DNA of 64,000 nucleotides from Pestalotiopsis fici W106-1. Lineage: Eukaryota > Ascomycota > Sordariomycetes > Amphisphaeriales > Sporocadaceae. Below, piece by piece: positions 10,735-23,284 of the stretch. A program made the position numbers and the translations under genes. The notes below the pieces were generated by a model that searched no databases, had not been told where the DNA came from, and saw only the letters and a list, made by a program, of their open reading frames with translations. The stretch is taken from positions 4,531,924 through 4,595,923 of the forward strand of contig NW_006917092.1 of the NCBI RefSeq assembly GCF_000516985.1, given 5' to 3'. Numbering within the stretch: the first letter of the stretch is position 1; every line of letters begins with the position of its first letter.

Positions 10735-12650
10735 ATGGCGGGCAATACCGTCGATATCCGAACCAAGAACCTCACAAAGCCCGTAGATGTGGCTGACTAC
10801 CTCTTTACTCGTCTGCACCAAATTGGAGTTCGCTCTGTTCATGGACTCCCAGGCGATTACAACCTCGTGGCTTTAGATTACCTGCCCCAAAACGGTCTGA
10901 AATGGGTGGGCAGTGTGAATGAGCTGAATGCTGGTAAGCACCTGACGGTCCGCCCCTGACTCGTCTTGTTTTTGTTGTCTATTTGTACCCTTGATGACTA
11001 ACAGAAAACCCACAGCATATGCTGCCGATGGATATGCCCGTATCAAGGGAATCTCGGCTCTGATCACAACATTTGGAGTGGGTGAACTCTCGGCGCTCAA
11101 TGGCGTGGCGGGCGCGTACAGTGAGATGGTACCCGTAGTACACATTGTTGGCTGCCCTAGCACCATCTCTCAACGCAATGGCATGTTGCTGCATCACACA
11201 CTCGGCAATGGCGACTTTGGCGTGTTCGCCGAGATGTCCAAGGCCGTCTCCTGTGAAGTAGCCAAGCTTACCGAGCCGGCCGAGATCGCCGCCCAGATCG
11301 ATCACGCCCTCCGCGAATGTTATCTCAAGTCCCGTCCCGTCTATATCATGTGGCCCACAGACCGCGTCACTACCAAGGTCGAGGGCGCCAGGCTCGACAC
11401 TCCAATTGATCTTCGTGAGCCAGAGAACGAGGCTGAGCGTGAGGACTACGTCGTCGATGTCGTCCTGCGCTACCTCCACAAGGCAACGAACCCAGTGCTT
11501 TTGGTAGATGCATGTGCAATCCGGCACAGAGTGCTCGATGAGGTGCACGCCTTGATCGAGAAGACCAAGATCCCCGTTTTTGTTACGCCCATGGGCAAAG
11601 GCGCCATTGATGAGACACATGAAACCTTTGGAGGCGTGTATGCTGGTGATGCTTCGCACCCAGATGTCAAGGAGGCGGTAGAGAGCTCTGATCTGGTTTT
11701 GACCGTTGGCGCGTTGAAGAGCGACTTCAACACTGCAGGATTCAGCTACCGCTTGAGCCAGATGAACACGGTGGACTTCCACAGCACGTACTGTGCAGTA
11801 AGATACAGCGAATACCCTGGCGTTAAGATGCGCGGTGTCCTCAAGAAGGTCACCGACCGGGTCGATATCGGCCAACTCTCTGTGAAGAAAGCGCCCAAGC
11901 CACCGCAGACAGTTGCAAAGGCAACGGGCGACAATGGTCCTGTCACGCAGGCGTGGTTCTGGCCCCGCATCACGGAATTCCTAAAGGACGACGATATTGT
12001 GGTTACGGAGACTGGCACAGCAAACTTTGGTATCTGGGATACCAAATTCCCCAAGGGCGCCACAGGACTGAACCAGACCCTTTGGGGCTCAATTGGTTGG
12101 GCTGTTGGTGCCTGTCAAGGTGCAGCACTGGGCGCGAAAGATGCCCAACAGCAGAGAAGAACGATACTCTTTGAGGGCGATGGCAGTTTCCAGCTGACTG
12201 CTCAGGAACTGAGCACGATGATCAAGCATGAACTTGATGTGATCATGTAAGTTGAGGGAATCATTTCTCTGGGGCTTTCCCCCACGTGACGCTCCTTTGA
12301 TATGTATAATCGTACTAATTTGTTGTAATAGCTTCGTCATCTGCAATGACGGATACACCATTGAGCGCTTCATTCACGGCATGGAAGCCGAGTACAACGA
12401 CGTCGTGCAATGGGACTACAAGGAACTTGTCACGGTTTTCAGCGGTGGGCCGGAGAAGCAGGCCAAAAATGGTACCAAGAAGTACACCGTCAAGACCAAG
12501 GACGAGGTCGAGAAGCTCTTTGCAGACAAGGACTTTAACGAGCGCAAAGGCCTCAGGTTCGTTGAGATTTACATGCCCAAGGAGGATGCCCCGAGAAGCT
12601 TGCAGACGACGGCCGAGGCCAGCGCGAGGAACAATGCCAAGTCGGAGTAA
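10735..12650 (+). CDS. pdc1: Pyruvate decarboxylase
   Basis: Exons 10735-10933, 11016-12246 and 12332-12650 give 582 residues, close to the usual 560-580. The enzyme is cytosolic, uses thiamine diphosphate (ThDP) and Mg2+, and converts pyruvate to acetaldehyde and CO2 on the way to ethanol. Visible hallmarks are the ThDP-activating Glu in [15 protein letters not shown] (rebuilt across intron 1), the His-His pair in [13 protein letters not shown] at about 126-127, and the ThDP/Mg motif starting [11 protein letters not shown] (about 454) and ending ICNDGYTIE (Asn about 482, rebuilt across intron 2). Intron 2 starts GTAAGT and ends AATAG. Without splicing, the first frame would end GKHLTVRP and the second DVIM. 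A TATA box and long pyrimidine-rich leader suggest strong expression. The FAH-family gene downstream is on the same strand, with no obvious link. Confidence 0.96.
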
Positions 12651-13449
12651 CTTGAGTCTAACGATGTCGACCTGGAGAATGTGTAGATGGATGGCTTTGG
12701 CGTGAGATTTGGAATGTTTCATGGGAACGGCGTATCGGCTTACACAAACAAGAGCGCGGTCATATTATCTCTCCTTGAATACATAGAGCTTATAATTCAG
12801 TCTTGTTTTACATGCTCTACTCAATGAGTCTGTCGTTAAATGAACCCATCTTGCTGAGGGCTCGCAAAATCAAGTGCTTTCTTTTGCGACGTGTCATTAT
12901 CTGTGCATTATCTCATCACTTGATATGTTGTCACAACGCTCGAGATGCTACCGGACTTATCTGGGAGCTGTCTCGACATATCTGGCACCGCCGCGCTGGG
13001 TATTCAAGTGAGATATGGATGTTGCGAGATAAAAAGAAGGAGAATTCTTTTGTTATTTCAAAGAAAAAAAAGAAAAAAGAAAAAAAAAAGAAAAGAAAGA
13101 AAGCCGTTATTTGTGTAGATCTCAACCTGTACGATTGGAAAAGATGCTTGAACTTTTACCGATGGTGAAAATACTTCAGCATTACGCCATGAAGAGAAAT
13201 GAGGCAGTTTGCCACATTTAGTGTACGCATCGTGGTGCAGTGGAGCAAGAGACAGTTTGTCTGTCTCCATTCAAGCAAGGTATCATAATTTTGTCAAATC
13301 TTGTCAGCACCAACAGTGTCTCGGTAAGCCGCACCAAGGTTTTTCTGGAAGACGACCCATGTAACTAACATGTTCACAAAACCCTCACACTCTCTGATTT
13401 TGTACATGATTGATGCAACCTCTCACGAAACGCGCAGTCTGTTATCATC
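12651..13449. other. Intergenic, 3' of pyruvate decarboxylase and promoter of the FAH-family gene
   Basis: No gene recognised. It contains an A-rich purine tract of about 40 nt near 13062-13102 (A runs broken by single G), probably a slippage-prone repeat beyond the pdc terminator region. Confidence 0.6.
13062..13102. repeat. A/G low-complexity tract
   Basis: Runs of A interrupted by single G (AAAGAAAAAAAAGAAAAAAG and onwards). It separates the two genes and has no coding meaning. Confidence 0.8.
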
Positions 13450-14451
13450 ATGAAATTCCACCGCATCAACGGCAAAGTCCGAAAAGTAGATGACAATGAC
13501 GACGCTGCAACGACAGCTTCCGGTGCTGCCCTCATCGAAGTCCTAAACGCCAACCCGCCCAACGCGCAGGATCCTCTGCGCCGAGGCCTACCTTTCCAGC
13601 CGCGGTCATATCGGGACTTTATGCTCTTCGAGGCTCATTACTACGGCGTGGCCATGGGCATGACGCAGCTCTACCGACCCGCAGCCTACTACCTGGCGCG
13701 ACTGTACGGCTTGCTCACGGGCGGCGGCGGCGAGTTCCCCCTCTTCAAGCCGTCGGCCCTGTGGTATAGCCAGCCCATTTGGTACCAGTCCAACCACCTG
13801 GCCTTTGTGGCCGACGGGGCCCCCGTTCACTGTCCTGCCTATGCAGAGTACCTCGACGTTGAGCTCGAGCTCGGCGTTGTCCTCGGCCGCGAGCTCTACA
13901 ACGCCACGCCCCAAGAGGCGGAGCAGGCGATTGCCGGGTTCTGTGTGTTCAACGATTTCTCCGTGAGAAATGGGCAGATGGCTGAAATGGCGAGGTGAGT
14001 TGACTGCCTTGAGGGGATGGAGACACGGGCCTCTCCTCCCCCTCCCCCGGGGGCTTTTGTCGGACCAAAAGTCCCAACATGCTAACCATGACAACCGTAT
14101 AGCGGCTTTGGACCGCAGCACTCCAAGTGCTTCGCCAACAGCATCTCGTCCATTGTGGTCTCGGCAGACGAGATCTTTCCGGTCCTGCACAAGCTGGCGG
14201 GGCGAGTCGTGGTCAACGGGGACGTGGTCAGCGAGTGCCGAGCCGACAAGTGGCAGTTCACAATGGGCGAAGCGCTCGCGCACGCCTCGAAAGCCACGAG
14301 GCTCTTTCCCGGTGAGTTCTTTGGCTCTGGAACGTTTCCTGGCGGCGCTGGCATTGAACATGCTCGGTTCCGCCTCCAAGTCGGCGATACCGTGAGGCTG
14401 GAGATTGACGGTATTGGGAGTGTGACAAATACCATTGTCGCCGAGACGTAA
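13450..14451 (+). CDS. Fumarylacetoacetate hydrolase (FAH)-family protein
   Basis: Exons 13450-13994 and 14103-14451; 297 residues. The 108-nt intron starts GTGAGT and ends CCGTATAG, with a GCTAACC branch site; splicing gives EMASGFGPQHSKCF, as expected for the family. The C-terminal two thirds are the FAH fold: DVELELGVVLGRELY holds the paired metal-ligand Glu residues (E138, E140), CVFNDFSVRN follows, and the fold ends with EFFGSGTFPGGAGIE and a VGDTVRLEIDGIGSVTN segment. Members hydrolyse C-C bonds of acylpyruvates, or hydrate or decarboxylate related acids in aromatic catabolism. At 297 residues it fits the shorter FAH-domain class rather than the roughly 420-residue true FAH of tyrosine breakdown. 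The substrate is not known. No targeting peptide is obvious. Confidence 0.85.
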
Positions 14452-14850
14452 TATCATTTGTGTATATGTACAGAGTAAAATATGTAACGCACATGGGTGG
14501 CAATTAATCTTGTATCAAGCAGTCTTGTAGCTTGGTACGATTTAAAAACAACTTGAAAGCCTTTTCCATTGGGTCAAAGACTTTGATTGTCTATCTCATG
14601 TTCATTAATGTAAAAGCTGCAAAAGCTCTGCCGTATGGACCAATCCAGCCCAATAGCTCTATCGACATGGCTCGACCAACCCAAAACGCCTTGGAACGCC
14701 CAGCTCATGATATCCGACTCTTTTTTGAACAGCAATGAGTTTTTTACTACGCCACGAGCACTCCTCGCTCTGCATGAAATGCCCACTTGCAAGACCTATT
14801 TCTTCGTCCGCTTGGACATCAGAAGCGCACCCCGGCCACGATTTATTGCA
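14452..14850. other. Convergent 3' intergenic region
   Basis: Between the stop codons of the FAH-family gene and the deubiquitinase. Contains untranslated ends only; the open frames here have no recognisable character. Confidence 0.6.
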
Positions 14851-16629
14851 TCACTCAATAAAATTGTTGACAGTCTCCTCCAGGTGTCCTGTCTCCGCCA
14901 GGGCGAGCAGAAATTGGTGGATAAAAGGGGTAAAGTCTCGTTGTCGAGACTCATACTCGGATCGTGCACTACGATGGCTGTTCAGCTCAGCGGCCAGCGC
15001 AGACTCGAGATCATTTTGTTCAACAAGGAGCTCCGCCATCAGCAAAGTTGCCTGCTCTTTGCCAAAGTCTGCCTGAGATGTCCTGTTGATAAATGATTCG
15101 GTCGGCCCGATGTTAGCGACCATGTCCCAGGATAGACAATTCAAAGCCTGGAGTTTCTCAGGAGAGAAAAGTTTTGCAATGGGAGGATGTGGCCACGACA
15201 GGTCATCACCTTCTCCGTCTGATCTGTAGTCCTGCTCCAGTTTTTGCGCCCCAGCAAGGCTTTGGATGAGCCGGTCCTCTAGACTCTGAAGAGAGGTGGA
15301 ACAGAGGGCGAGTAAGTTAAATGTGTTGGAAAAGAGACCAGCAGCCATGCGGACTTGAATAGTTTCAATCGCAGTCGTGACCCAATCGTCGCTGCCGCCG
15401 GAGAAAGAACCGAGACAGAGGGGCTTATCCTCCAGACCGTCAAACTCCCAAACCTTGCCGGCGTGGGGAACATATGCGATGTAATGGTTTGTACCGTTGG
15501 CAGGATCCGGTTTTTTCTTGTTTTTATTTGTCGCAGGTGATGTCTTTGGATTGGAGGTCTTGGACTGAGCCTTTAAATTGGCTCTAGATCTGCGGATAGG
15601 TTTGCTGAATCTTTTGCGCTTGCGCTGTTGCTTCTCCTCCTCGTCACGCTTATTCTGCCACACCAAATCTTCATTCAGGAGCTGTGTGCGACGGGCAACA
15701 GAGTTGTGTATGCAACGAATGAAATCATTGCTGTCCAGGGCGTTGCCACGGTCCCAGGAAGAGAGTGCAGTCGTTTCCTCTTTGAACCGTCGAAGTTCCG
15801 GGCCATACTGCGAGTTGGGAATGTTCATGGCAATGTTGAGGAGTGCTACAGTGGCACAGCTATTTGCGTTGGTCTGGTTCGCGAACCACAGGCCATCAGG
15901 GCAGTCATGGCGCTCTTCACCACCTTGTTCGCTTTGGTTCTCGTAAGGGAACAGAAAGATCAGGCCATAGATGGGTTTGGACAAGGCAGCAATGGATTCT
16001 GCGTCCGTGCTGAAGAGTTCTGTGATTTTGAGATCCGGGGCTCCAATCTCGTGAAGCATGGCTTGGAAAAATGCCGGGTCCGACTCGAGCTCGACCCAAC
16101 CTTTGTATGATCTGAGCTCTTCCGAAACCATGGGTGCACACAAGGCTTCATTGACGAGATCAAGATCCTCCTTGCTGGTAAAGGATTTTTGTGCAGCGGA
16201 TGAAGCCTTGCGTTTCGGCCTTGATGACGCAGCTGTTGGCTTGACCGCCTCTTGAGCTGTCGCGTTTGTATATGCTTCGTCGAAATTGGCGGGCGCCTTC
16301 CTGTTGCGTGTGGAACGGCGCAATGGCACTCCAACGTCATCATTGGCTGTCGCAGAGTCGACGACACCAGGCTGGCTCTTGCTGGACGTGTCCTTCATCA
16401 ATTCATGCTCTTCTTGAATTGGCGAGCCGGCTGAAGATAACTTAGAGCTGGAGCCATTCACGTCAATTCCGCTGTCATCAGCGCCGTTCAAGGTCCCGTT
16501 GCCCTTGTTGGCCTGTTCTTCGGGCGCCTCATTTTGCTTGCCATCGCCGCCTGTAGAAGCTTCTTCCAAGCTTTCCAGTCGTGAAGGGAGCTTGTCTGGG
16601 TTGTGCGTTTTTGTATCGGGTTCCTCCAT
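14851..16629 (-). CDS. Ubiquitin C-terminal hydrolase of the UCH37/BAP1 type
   Basis: A single exon of 592 residues from the ATG at 16629; the frame extends further upstream only through a TTG. Residues 1-195 are a disordered Ser/Glu/Asn-rich extension with basic patches (RRSTRNRKAPANFDEAY). The peptidase C12 domain starts at WVELESDPAFFQAML. The oxyanion Gln (about 252) and nucleophile Cys (about 258) are in QTNANSCATVALLNIAM, the catalytic His (about 382) in NHYIAYVPH and the Asp (about 397) in WEFDGLEDKP. Between Cys and His a basic segment (RKRKRFSKPIRRS, then NKNKKKP) enlarges the active-site crossover region and could act as a nuclear signal. The C-terminus has a helical segment like the ULD tail of UCHL5 and BAP1, which docks these enzymes to the proteasome or chromatin complexes. 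It cleaves ubiquitin from small adducts or chains. The partner complex cannot be read from sequence. Confidence 0.88.
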   Translation of the reverse strand: MEEPDTKTHNPDKLPSRLESLEEASTGGDGKQNEAPEEQANKGNGTLNGADDSGIDVNGSSSKLSSAGSPIQEEHELMKDTSSKSQPGVVDSATANDDVGVPLRRSTRNRKAPANFDEAYTNATAQEAVKPTAASSRPKRKASSAAQKSFTSKEDLDLVNEALCAPMVSEELRSYKGWVELESDPAFFQAMLHEIGAPDLKITELFSTDAESIAALSKPIYGLIFLFPYENQSEQGGEERHDCPDGLWFANQTNANSCATVALLNIAMNIPNSQYGPELRRFKEETTALSSWDRGNALDSNDFIRCIHNSVARRTQLLNEDLVWQNKRDEEEKQQRKRKRFSKPIRRSRANLKAQSKTSNPKTSPATNKNKKKPDPANGTNHYIAYVPHAGKVWEFDGLEDKPLCLGSFSGGSDDWVTTAIETIQVRMAAGLFSNTFNLLALCSTSLQSLEDRLIQSLAGAQKLEQDYRSDGEGDDLSWPHPPIAKLFSPEKLQALNCLSWDMVANIGPTESFINRTSQADFGKEQATLLMAELLVEQNDLESALAAELNSHRSARSEYESRQRDFTPFIHQFLLALAETGHLEETVNNFIE

Positions 16630-18505
16630 GGCAGGCAAGATGTCGGGATGGATCGTCAAAAGTACCTAGGTTAGTTATTAAGTGGTGTTGGTAGCCTTGA
16701 GTCGGAAAAAGACGGGGTGAGTGTTTAAAAAGTCCGAGTGGAAATATTGGATGGAAAGATCAAGACTGAAGGTCCTGCTTGCCTAGAACAAGTGGCAGTT
16801 TGAGAAAAAGTAACAAAAAAAAAAAAAGTGAAGCTGGTGCCTGATGAATAGGGCAGAAGAGAAGAAACAAGGAAGGGTGAGAGGTAATTCTGTTGACAAC
16901 CCGTCTAGCAAATTCCTCATCGGTGACTACTCATTTGTACTGATTGAGTGATAGTAAAGCGGATGTTCTTTTGATAGGCATGAAACAATTGGCTGATCTG
17001 TGCCCGTGGTTGTATTCTTCGATTTGTTGTTGTAGTTGAAAGAAAAACGCAGAAGAGTCGTATAACTTGACCACATACATGAAGGGAGGTGTGAAAAACC
17101 CAGGTGTATGTAGACTTCAATGTTGGCGGTATAAACAGGAGGCTATGCCAATTCGGTGACTTCTATGAAGTCGCGCAGGAGCGACGACGTCAGACTCACA
17201 AGAGCACCAAAACCCACCCTAATAAGAGGTAATGGTCAGCCGGCAGTCGCGTATTAATTTGGTGTGTAGTTATCTACCCCATCCGGAGGGATCGCGGGAC
17301 GGAATTGAACGATCTGGAGGGGAGGTTGGGTGTTACTTGGAGACCAATGACAGGAAGTTTATATATACATTGATGGCAAGGCTGAAGATGACAGTGATGA
17401 ACAGGTTTACGGACAGTAAATAGTAGATTGACAAAGGGCGTGCGTTTCTCTTTTAAAGGGACTTTTCGAATCAAAAGGATCAACCCAGCTTGCCCAGCCG
17501 CGGTCTTCTTGCTGTAATGGCAAAGCTGGTTGACGCTGTTGTCTCAGATGAAAAACGATAAACTCGAAGTTATGCTTTTCACCCGGGCACCTCCTTCAAC
17601 TACCAACTGCCACTGGATGCAGCTGAGCGAGCAGCACGTACTCGCAGTTGCGGAATGTATTCGCGATGGTATTTGAGTATGCACTGTTTTGAAGTGATGT
17701 GATTTAAACTGGAGAAAGACCTCAAGTCAGAGGTTGATGCAAATACGATATACGTCTTCGAGTTATTGAATAGAACCTTTTGAAATTGAGTTGGGACCTG
17801 TGCTATGACAAGCAACACTACATGGTAGGTAGTAAGGTAATGTAGGCTGTAGCTGCTGCTCCAGTCTTGTACTCAGAGCAGCCAGCTTCCTTGTAAGGAG
17901 TTCTGACTTGAGTTCTATCAAAGGGCAAAGCGCAAAATGTAGGTACCAGCAGCAACTTGTAATGGTGCACGGCCACTTGGAAGCAGACAACCAACACTTG
18001 ACCAAGAGCTATGGTGGGGGAATGCACAGTGCGTAATTATCTACATTGTGCCTAAAATAGTGCAACGAGCAGTGCGAAAACTTTAGTTGCTCACGGCCTG
18101 CAGCTTTTGACAGTGACGCGCTTCTGGGACCGTGACGGGACATTCCAGAGAAGGGAACTTGGTCCAAAAATTTGGGCCCTTGTTTACAGACAGACCTTGC
18201 ACAGCTTGCAGTGGCTCAAGACCAAACAACCGCCCACGACCACCACGACGCCGACGCCGACGCCGACGAGAATTTTTCTCTTCTTCCCCCGCCCAAAGAA
18301 CCCCCCCGGCATTTCTAGCAGCTATTCGGCAGCCTTTCGCGTCTTCGAGGACTTCATTACGAAACGAACAAACACCAGAGCTGCCGCCGACAGCTTTTTA
18401 GCTTGCTCTCCTGCTAGCTGAGTAGTTGCTGGGCTGGCTGGTGACTTGCAATCCGTCAAGGACAACAACAAAGACTTCGATTAGCTGCCATCACCGCGGA
18501 ATGCC
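16630..18505. other. Divergent intergenic region upstream of the deubiquitinase and POM152
   Basis: About 1.9 kb with no recognised gene. A poly-A run lies near 16815-16826, and a GACGCC-type triplet/hexamer repeat near 18247-18267 lies in the probable POM152 leader. Short open frames here lack protein-like features. Confidence 0.55.
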
Positions 18506-21500
18506 ATGAATGAAACGCCGCGCGTGCGGTCGGGCTGGTTCCCACAGACCCCAGGGACCGTAGCTCCCAGACAGAGAAGAGAACAACCTCCTACACCTGG
18601 CTCAACACCAAGACAACAGCGCCCAGCAAGGCCCTCGTTGCCCCCAGCACCAGAGAATAGAACCGCTGCCGCCGCCGCAACCGATCGGCCGCCCTTGATA
18701 CCCTTGACAGTCATCGACGCTCCTAGTCAGAGATTCTACGCCGTCTCGATATATTTTGCCCTGTTTGCGTACAGGTTTTGGGACTGGCTCAGTGTGGTCG
18801 AGGAAGATACTGGTTCTTTTGCACTATTCGCAAAATGGATAGTCATTGATTTCACTTTCTTGTTCGTCGTCTTGCCGACCTTCAGGATACCATGGCTCGA
18901 CTTTTCCCAACCAGTTGTCATCACCCTTTTTGCCTGGCAGCAGGCACTCAACTGGGTGCTCATGTTCAATGTCCAAGTCTCGTGGACGGCATGGCTGCTT
19001 GGTGTTGTCAAGATATTCTACGACAGAGGAGAGCTCTCCATTTCCGAGCACAATGTCAAGGTCTCGAGCATTCTGCAGAATTCTTCCCTGATTATGGGCA
19101 AGCAGATCATCAACATTCTGCCCGAGGGCTCTGCTTTGCTAAACCCTGAAAAGACACCCTTCTGCATTGGACAGGGAGGAAAAAATGTGGTTGCAGTTCC
19201 GCTCTACTTTAATGCTACCATCCCGGCCGAGGTCGAGCTGATCCGTATCGATTTGGAAACCAACAATGAGGAGGTGGTCAAATTCACCAAGTCACAAATT
19301 CGTGAGATTGATAGACAAGCCAAGAAGATCACCGAGGACGGAACAGTCACCTCGTACAAGTATGACGTGCCCATTAAGAAGTCGGGCGCATATCGTCTCC
19401 ACAAGGTCTTGGACGAATACAAGTTGGAGGTGCAGAGGATCACCGAACCCACATACGTGGTGCCCTGTCCCAGAGCTCAGGTCCGCCGTGCCGAGTCTTC
19501 GAATCGCTGCATCAATGATTTGTCCGACCTATCTCTGGATGTCCACGGAACGCCGCCGCTCAAGATTGTCTACAGCCGGACCATCAATGGTAAAGATCAC
19601 AGCTTCCACTTCCAGAGTCTTCAACCTGACGGGTTCTCTTCTCCGTTGCTTGGCTCTGCAAGGACCTCTGGTCTCATTCTGCAAGATGGTGAGGACGTTT
19701 CTTGGGCCAGAGCGCAAACTGTCGCCGTGTCTCTCAACGAGTCAATGAGCCAGGCCGGGGATTGGCAGTACTCCATTGATGAGGTCCACGATGTTTTCGG
19801 AAATGTTGTCAAGTACACTGTTTCTGGTGACGATGTCGAGGCGAAACCAAAGCCAAAACATCTGGCACAGAACTATCATGTTCGAGAACGACCTCAAGCG
19901 ACTCTACGCGGTTGTGACTTGAGAAACCCCCTTAAGGTGGCCAAGGGGCAATCGACAAACCTGCCTGTCAGCTTCAGCCTGCCTGGGCGCGCCGCGAGCC
20001 AAACAGGATATACTCTTACCTGGCAATTCTCGCCGATCGACACTCTTAGTAAGAGCGGTGATCACGGCGATGTCGTTGAAACTGGCACTTTCGTTGCCAA
20101 GAATGCAGTCGATCAACCAGCAATTTCTGCGCCTGGTCTCTACACTCTAAAGTCGATATCGTGTGATTCTTGCGAGGGAGAGATCGAGGAGCCGTCTTCG
20201 TGTCTGCTGTTGAACCCGCTGGAGCCCAAGCTGTCTCTACGATCCGAGGAGATTCCCGACAAGTGCGCCGGCAACTCCATTGGTCTGCGAGTCGACCTGG
20301 ATCTCGTGGGTACGCCTCCTTTCAAGGTTGTCTACGATGTCATTAGCGATACCGAGCGATCTCACAGAGAGAGCGTCATGGTCAAAGGACTACGCCAGCA
20401 GATTGAACTTCTGCCTCGGAACGCTGGCCGCTACCAGTACCGATTCAGACAGTTGGAGGATGCCATCTACAAGAACATCCCTCTGCCACTTAGCGACGAG
20501 TATTATCTCGAGCAGAATGTCAAGCCTCCTGCCTCTGCCTTTTTCCGTGACCAACCAGCCGCTATCAGCGCCTGTTTGGATGAGCCGATCAAGGCGGACG
20601 TGGCACTGCGTGGCGACGGACCGTTCATTCTCGAATGGGAACTTGTCCATGAGGGCAAGAAGAAGTCCCACAAAGTCACGGATATCACAACGGAATCTTT
20701 TACCATTCAAACTGATCCTCTGTCTCGTGGTGGTGACTACACACTTGCCTTGACCAGCATTCAGGACAAGACTGGCTGTCGTATCTTCTTGAAGGAAGAA
20801 ATCAAGATCACCGTTCGTCGCCAGCGGCCTCGTGCCGCATTTGGCGTCATTGAGAACAAGAAGACGACAACGGTTGTTGAAGATGCCAAGGTAAATATAC
20901 CACTCAAACTTTCCGGTGAAGCTCCATGGAGAGTGACATACCGCAACACGGAAAGCAGCAGAGGGGATCAGACCATAGTTGCCCGCTCCAACAATGATTT
21001 CCTTGAGGTATCTGAACGTGGCACCTTTGAAATCCTTGATGTTTCCGACAGGCAATGCCACGGACAGGTCGACCCAAAGATGTCTACTTTTGAGGTCAAC
21101 TGGTTTCAACGGCCAGAGCTTGCTCTGGTTCAGACTGAGACCATTTCGCAACGCGGCAGCGTCTTTGTCAAACAAGATGTCTGTGAAGGTGATATTGATG
21201 GATTTGAGGTTGCGCTCAAGGGTAAGTACTATTCACTTGTGGATTTCCAAGATTCGGTTGCTCGTGACAGGCAGACTAACTTGCGCCAGGATCTCCTCCA
21301 TACCATGTTTCCTACGAACTCAAACACAAGCCCAAGAGTGGCTCAGGTTCGGTTGCCAGAAAGGAATTCGACGCTGCAATGCCCAAGGCCTCGATCCCGA
21401 TGGATACTAACAAGGCAGGACTATACACATACAAGTTCTCAGCACTGGCAGACAACCTCTACAATAATGACAAGAGGAAGTTCCAACCCCTTACGCTGGA

Positions 21501-22407
21501 ACAGACTGTCAACGCCAAACCAACTGCTTCCTTTGCCAGGCCAGGTCAGATCTTCAAGCTCTGCGTGTCGGAACAAGACTACGAGGAAAAGATCCCCATC
21601 AATCTCCAGGGCGTTGCACCTTTCTATGTCGAAATAGAGATTCGTCACCATACAGGCAGCATCCCTGAGACGTTCCGCATCCCTAGCATTCCATCAAACA
21701 CGTATGGAATCCAGATACCCCGGCAGTATCTCAAACTTGGCGCTCAGACGGTTCGGATCCGAAAGGTTCGTGATGCTCGTGGCTGCCAGCAGAAGATTGA
21801 GGTCGGCGGGCCGTCGGTCCAGGTTCAGTTGTATGATGCCCCAGCAATCTATCCTCTGGAGACACGGAACGACTACTGCGTGGGCGAGAGGATTGCGTAC
21901 ACCCTATCTGGCACACCGCCGTTTGAAGTACACTACACTTTTGCTGGCGAGGAGAAGAAGGCCAAATCTCAGACCACCACCTTCCGTCGTATCGCTGAAG
22001 CGCCTGGCGAGTTTAAAATCACCTCTATTAGCGACAAGGCATCAGAATGCCGCGCTGCGATCGATTTGTCCAAGACGATCCATCCCATGCCTTCGGTCAG
22101 GATCAGTCGTGGCAAGATTGTGCGCACCGACATCCACGAGGGCTCAGAGGTCGAGATTCTATTCGAGTTCTGGGGTACACCACCCTTTGAGTTCACCTAC
22201 ACACGTTCGACCAATGCCAAGAAGGGACAAAAGAGCCATGTCCTTGAGACTAGGCATGATGTCTCGTATGAAAACCAAAAGGTAGTGACTGCCAGTCTGG
22301 AAGGAACGTACGAAGTTGTTGCCATCAAGGATAAGTTCTGTGCTTTCAGTACAATGACCTCGGAGGGCAAGAGCAAAGGATCTGGTCAGAAGATGTTGAC
22401 GTATTAG
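18506..22407 (+). CDS. POM152: Nuclear pore membrane glycoprotein POM152
   Basis: Exons 18506-21221 and 21290-22407 encode 1277 residues, near the family's usual 1250-1340. The 68-nt intron starts GTAAGT; splicing gives [15 protein letters not shown], the expected start of another Ig-like repeat, where an unspliced reading would drift into a false Arg/Ser-rich tail. The N-terminal 65 residues are Pro/Gln/Arg-rich and face the pore. Three hydrophobic segments follow at about 74-95, 108-126 and 135-160. The rest is lumenal: a chain of cadherin/Ig-like repeats with recurring [18 protein letters not shown] and GTPPFEVHY motifs and spaced Cys residues ([13 protein letters not shown]-like). POM152 forms the lumenal ring that anchors the nuclear pore complex in the pore membrane. 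The ATG at 18501 just upstream meets a stop after one codon, so 18506 is the better start. Confidence 0.95.
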
Positions 22408-23284
22408 GCTGGCCTTCAAAAGCAGCCAAAGATGGAACGATATAGGAATGAAGGTGGCGGGAGTAAGGAGAGGCATAAATCAGAGATACTGCATGAGCAT
22501 GGCGTTTAGGTCTTGAAAGTAAATTTTCTTCTTTGTTCTCAGATTACAACCCTTACTGTGCCCTGTGAGAGTATATACACAATTCTCAATGATGGAAAGT
22601 ATGAAACTCGAGCGATGAGATCCTCTTGATTGTGTGTTTTGTGAGTATTGAATAACCATACGTTCTTGGGCCAGCGACACCATCATTTTTGGCGTGTGAG
22701 CTACATGTTAGAGTAATTGATGAAACGATGTCGGGTATACCCATGAAGACTTGCTTGGGAAATATTGAGTCCGTCGAGAATGACGGGCACAATGGCAATC
22801 ATGAACAGACGTTCCCGCCATGCATAACCAAAGCTAGAGGAGTATAACGACGTTCATATTCCATTCTGTCCATTCTATTTTCACCAGCACACAGGTGGGT
22901 CTCACTACCCCGCGATATTAGTCAAGGCTTGAATAATAGTCTTGTCCCCTCGCGGCCTTCGTCCTCCGATTGCTGATACTTCTTGACATGGTGACACTTT
23001 TCTTGTGATAACTGTAGATGCATGATCACGAATCGGAAGCACACCGGACCATTATCTATAGACCCGACAGTTGAATTGTACTGTATTAAACCCTACTAAT
23101 GTATGGTGTACATGACATGTCTCAACTTGCGACCATCCACCTGCTCCTAACCCTTACGTACTTCCAACCGCTTTCAGACAGACTTTATTATACAACGTGC
23201 AAGATCCTAGGGCACATACCGACAATTGGATATCATCTCTGAGAAAATAGTTGTCAAGTTTTGAATTGAAAGCACACTCCCAAT
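22408..23284. other. Intergenic, 3' of POM152 and promoter of the DUF1989 gene
   Basis: No gene recognised on either strand; the small open frames are short and lack motifs. Confidence 0.6.

Noticed and set aside
10979..11875. 298-codon frame antisense to pyruvate decarboxylase
   Set aside because: Shadow of a strongly biased coding strand; no motif.
13606..14457. 283-codon frame antisense to the FAH-family gene, reading through its intron
   Set aside because: Sense strand encodes a clear FAH domain; the antisense peptide is low-complexity and Arg/His-rich.
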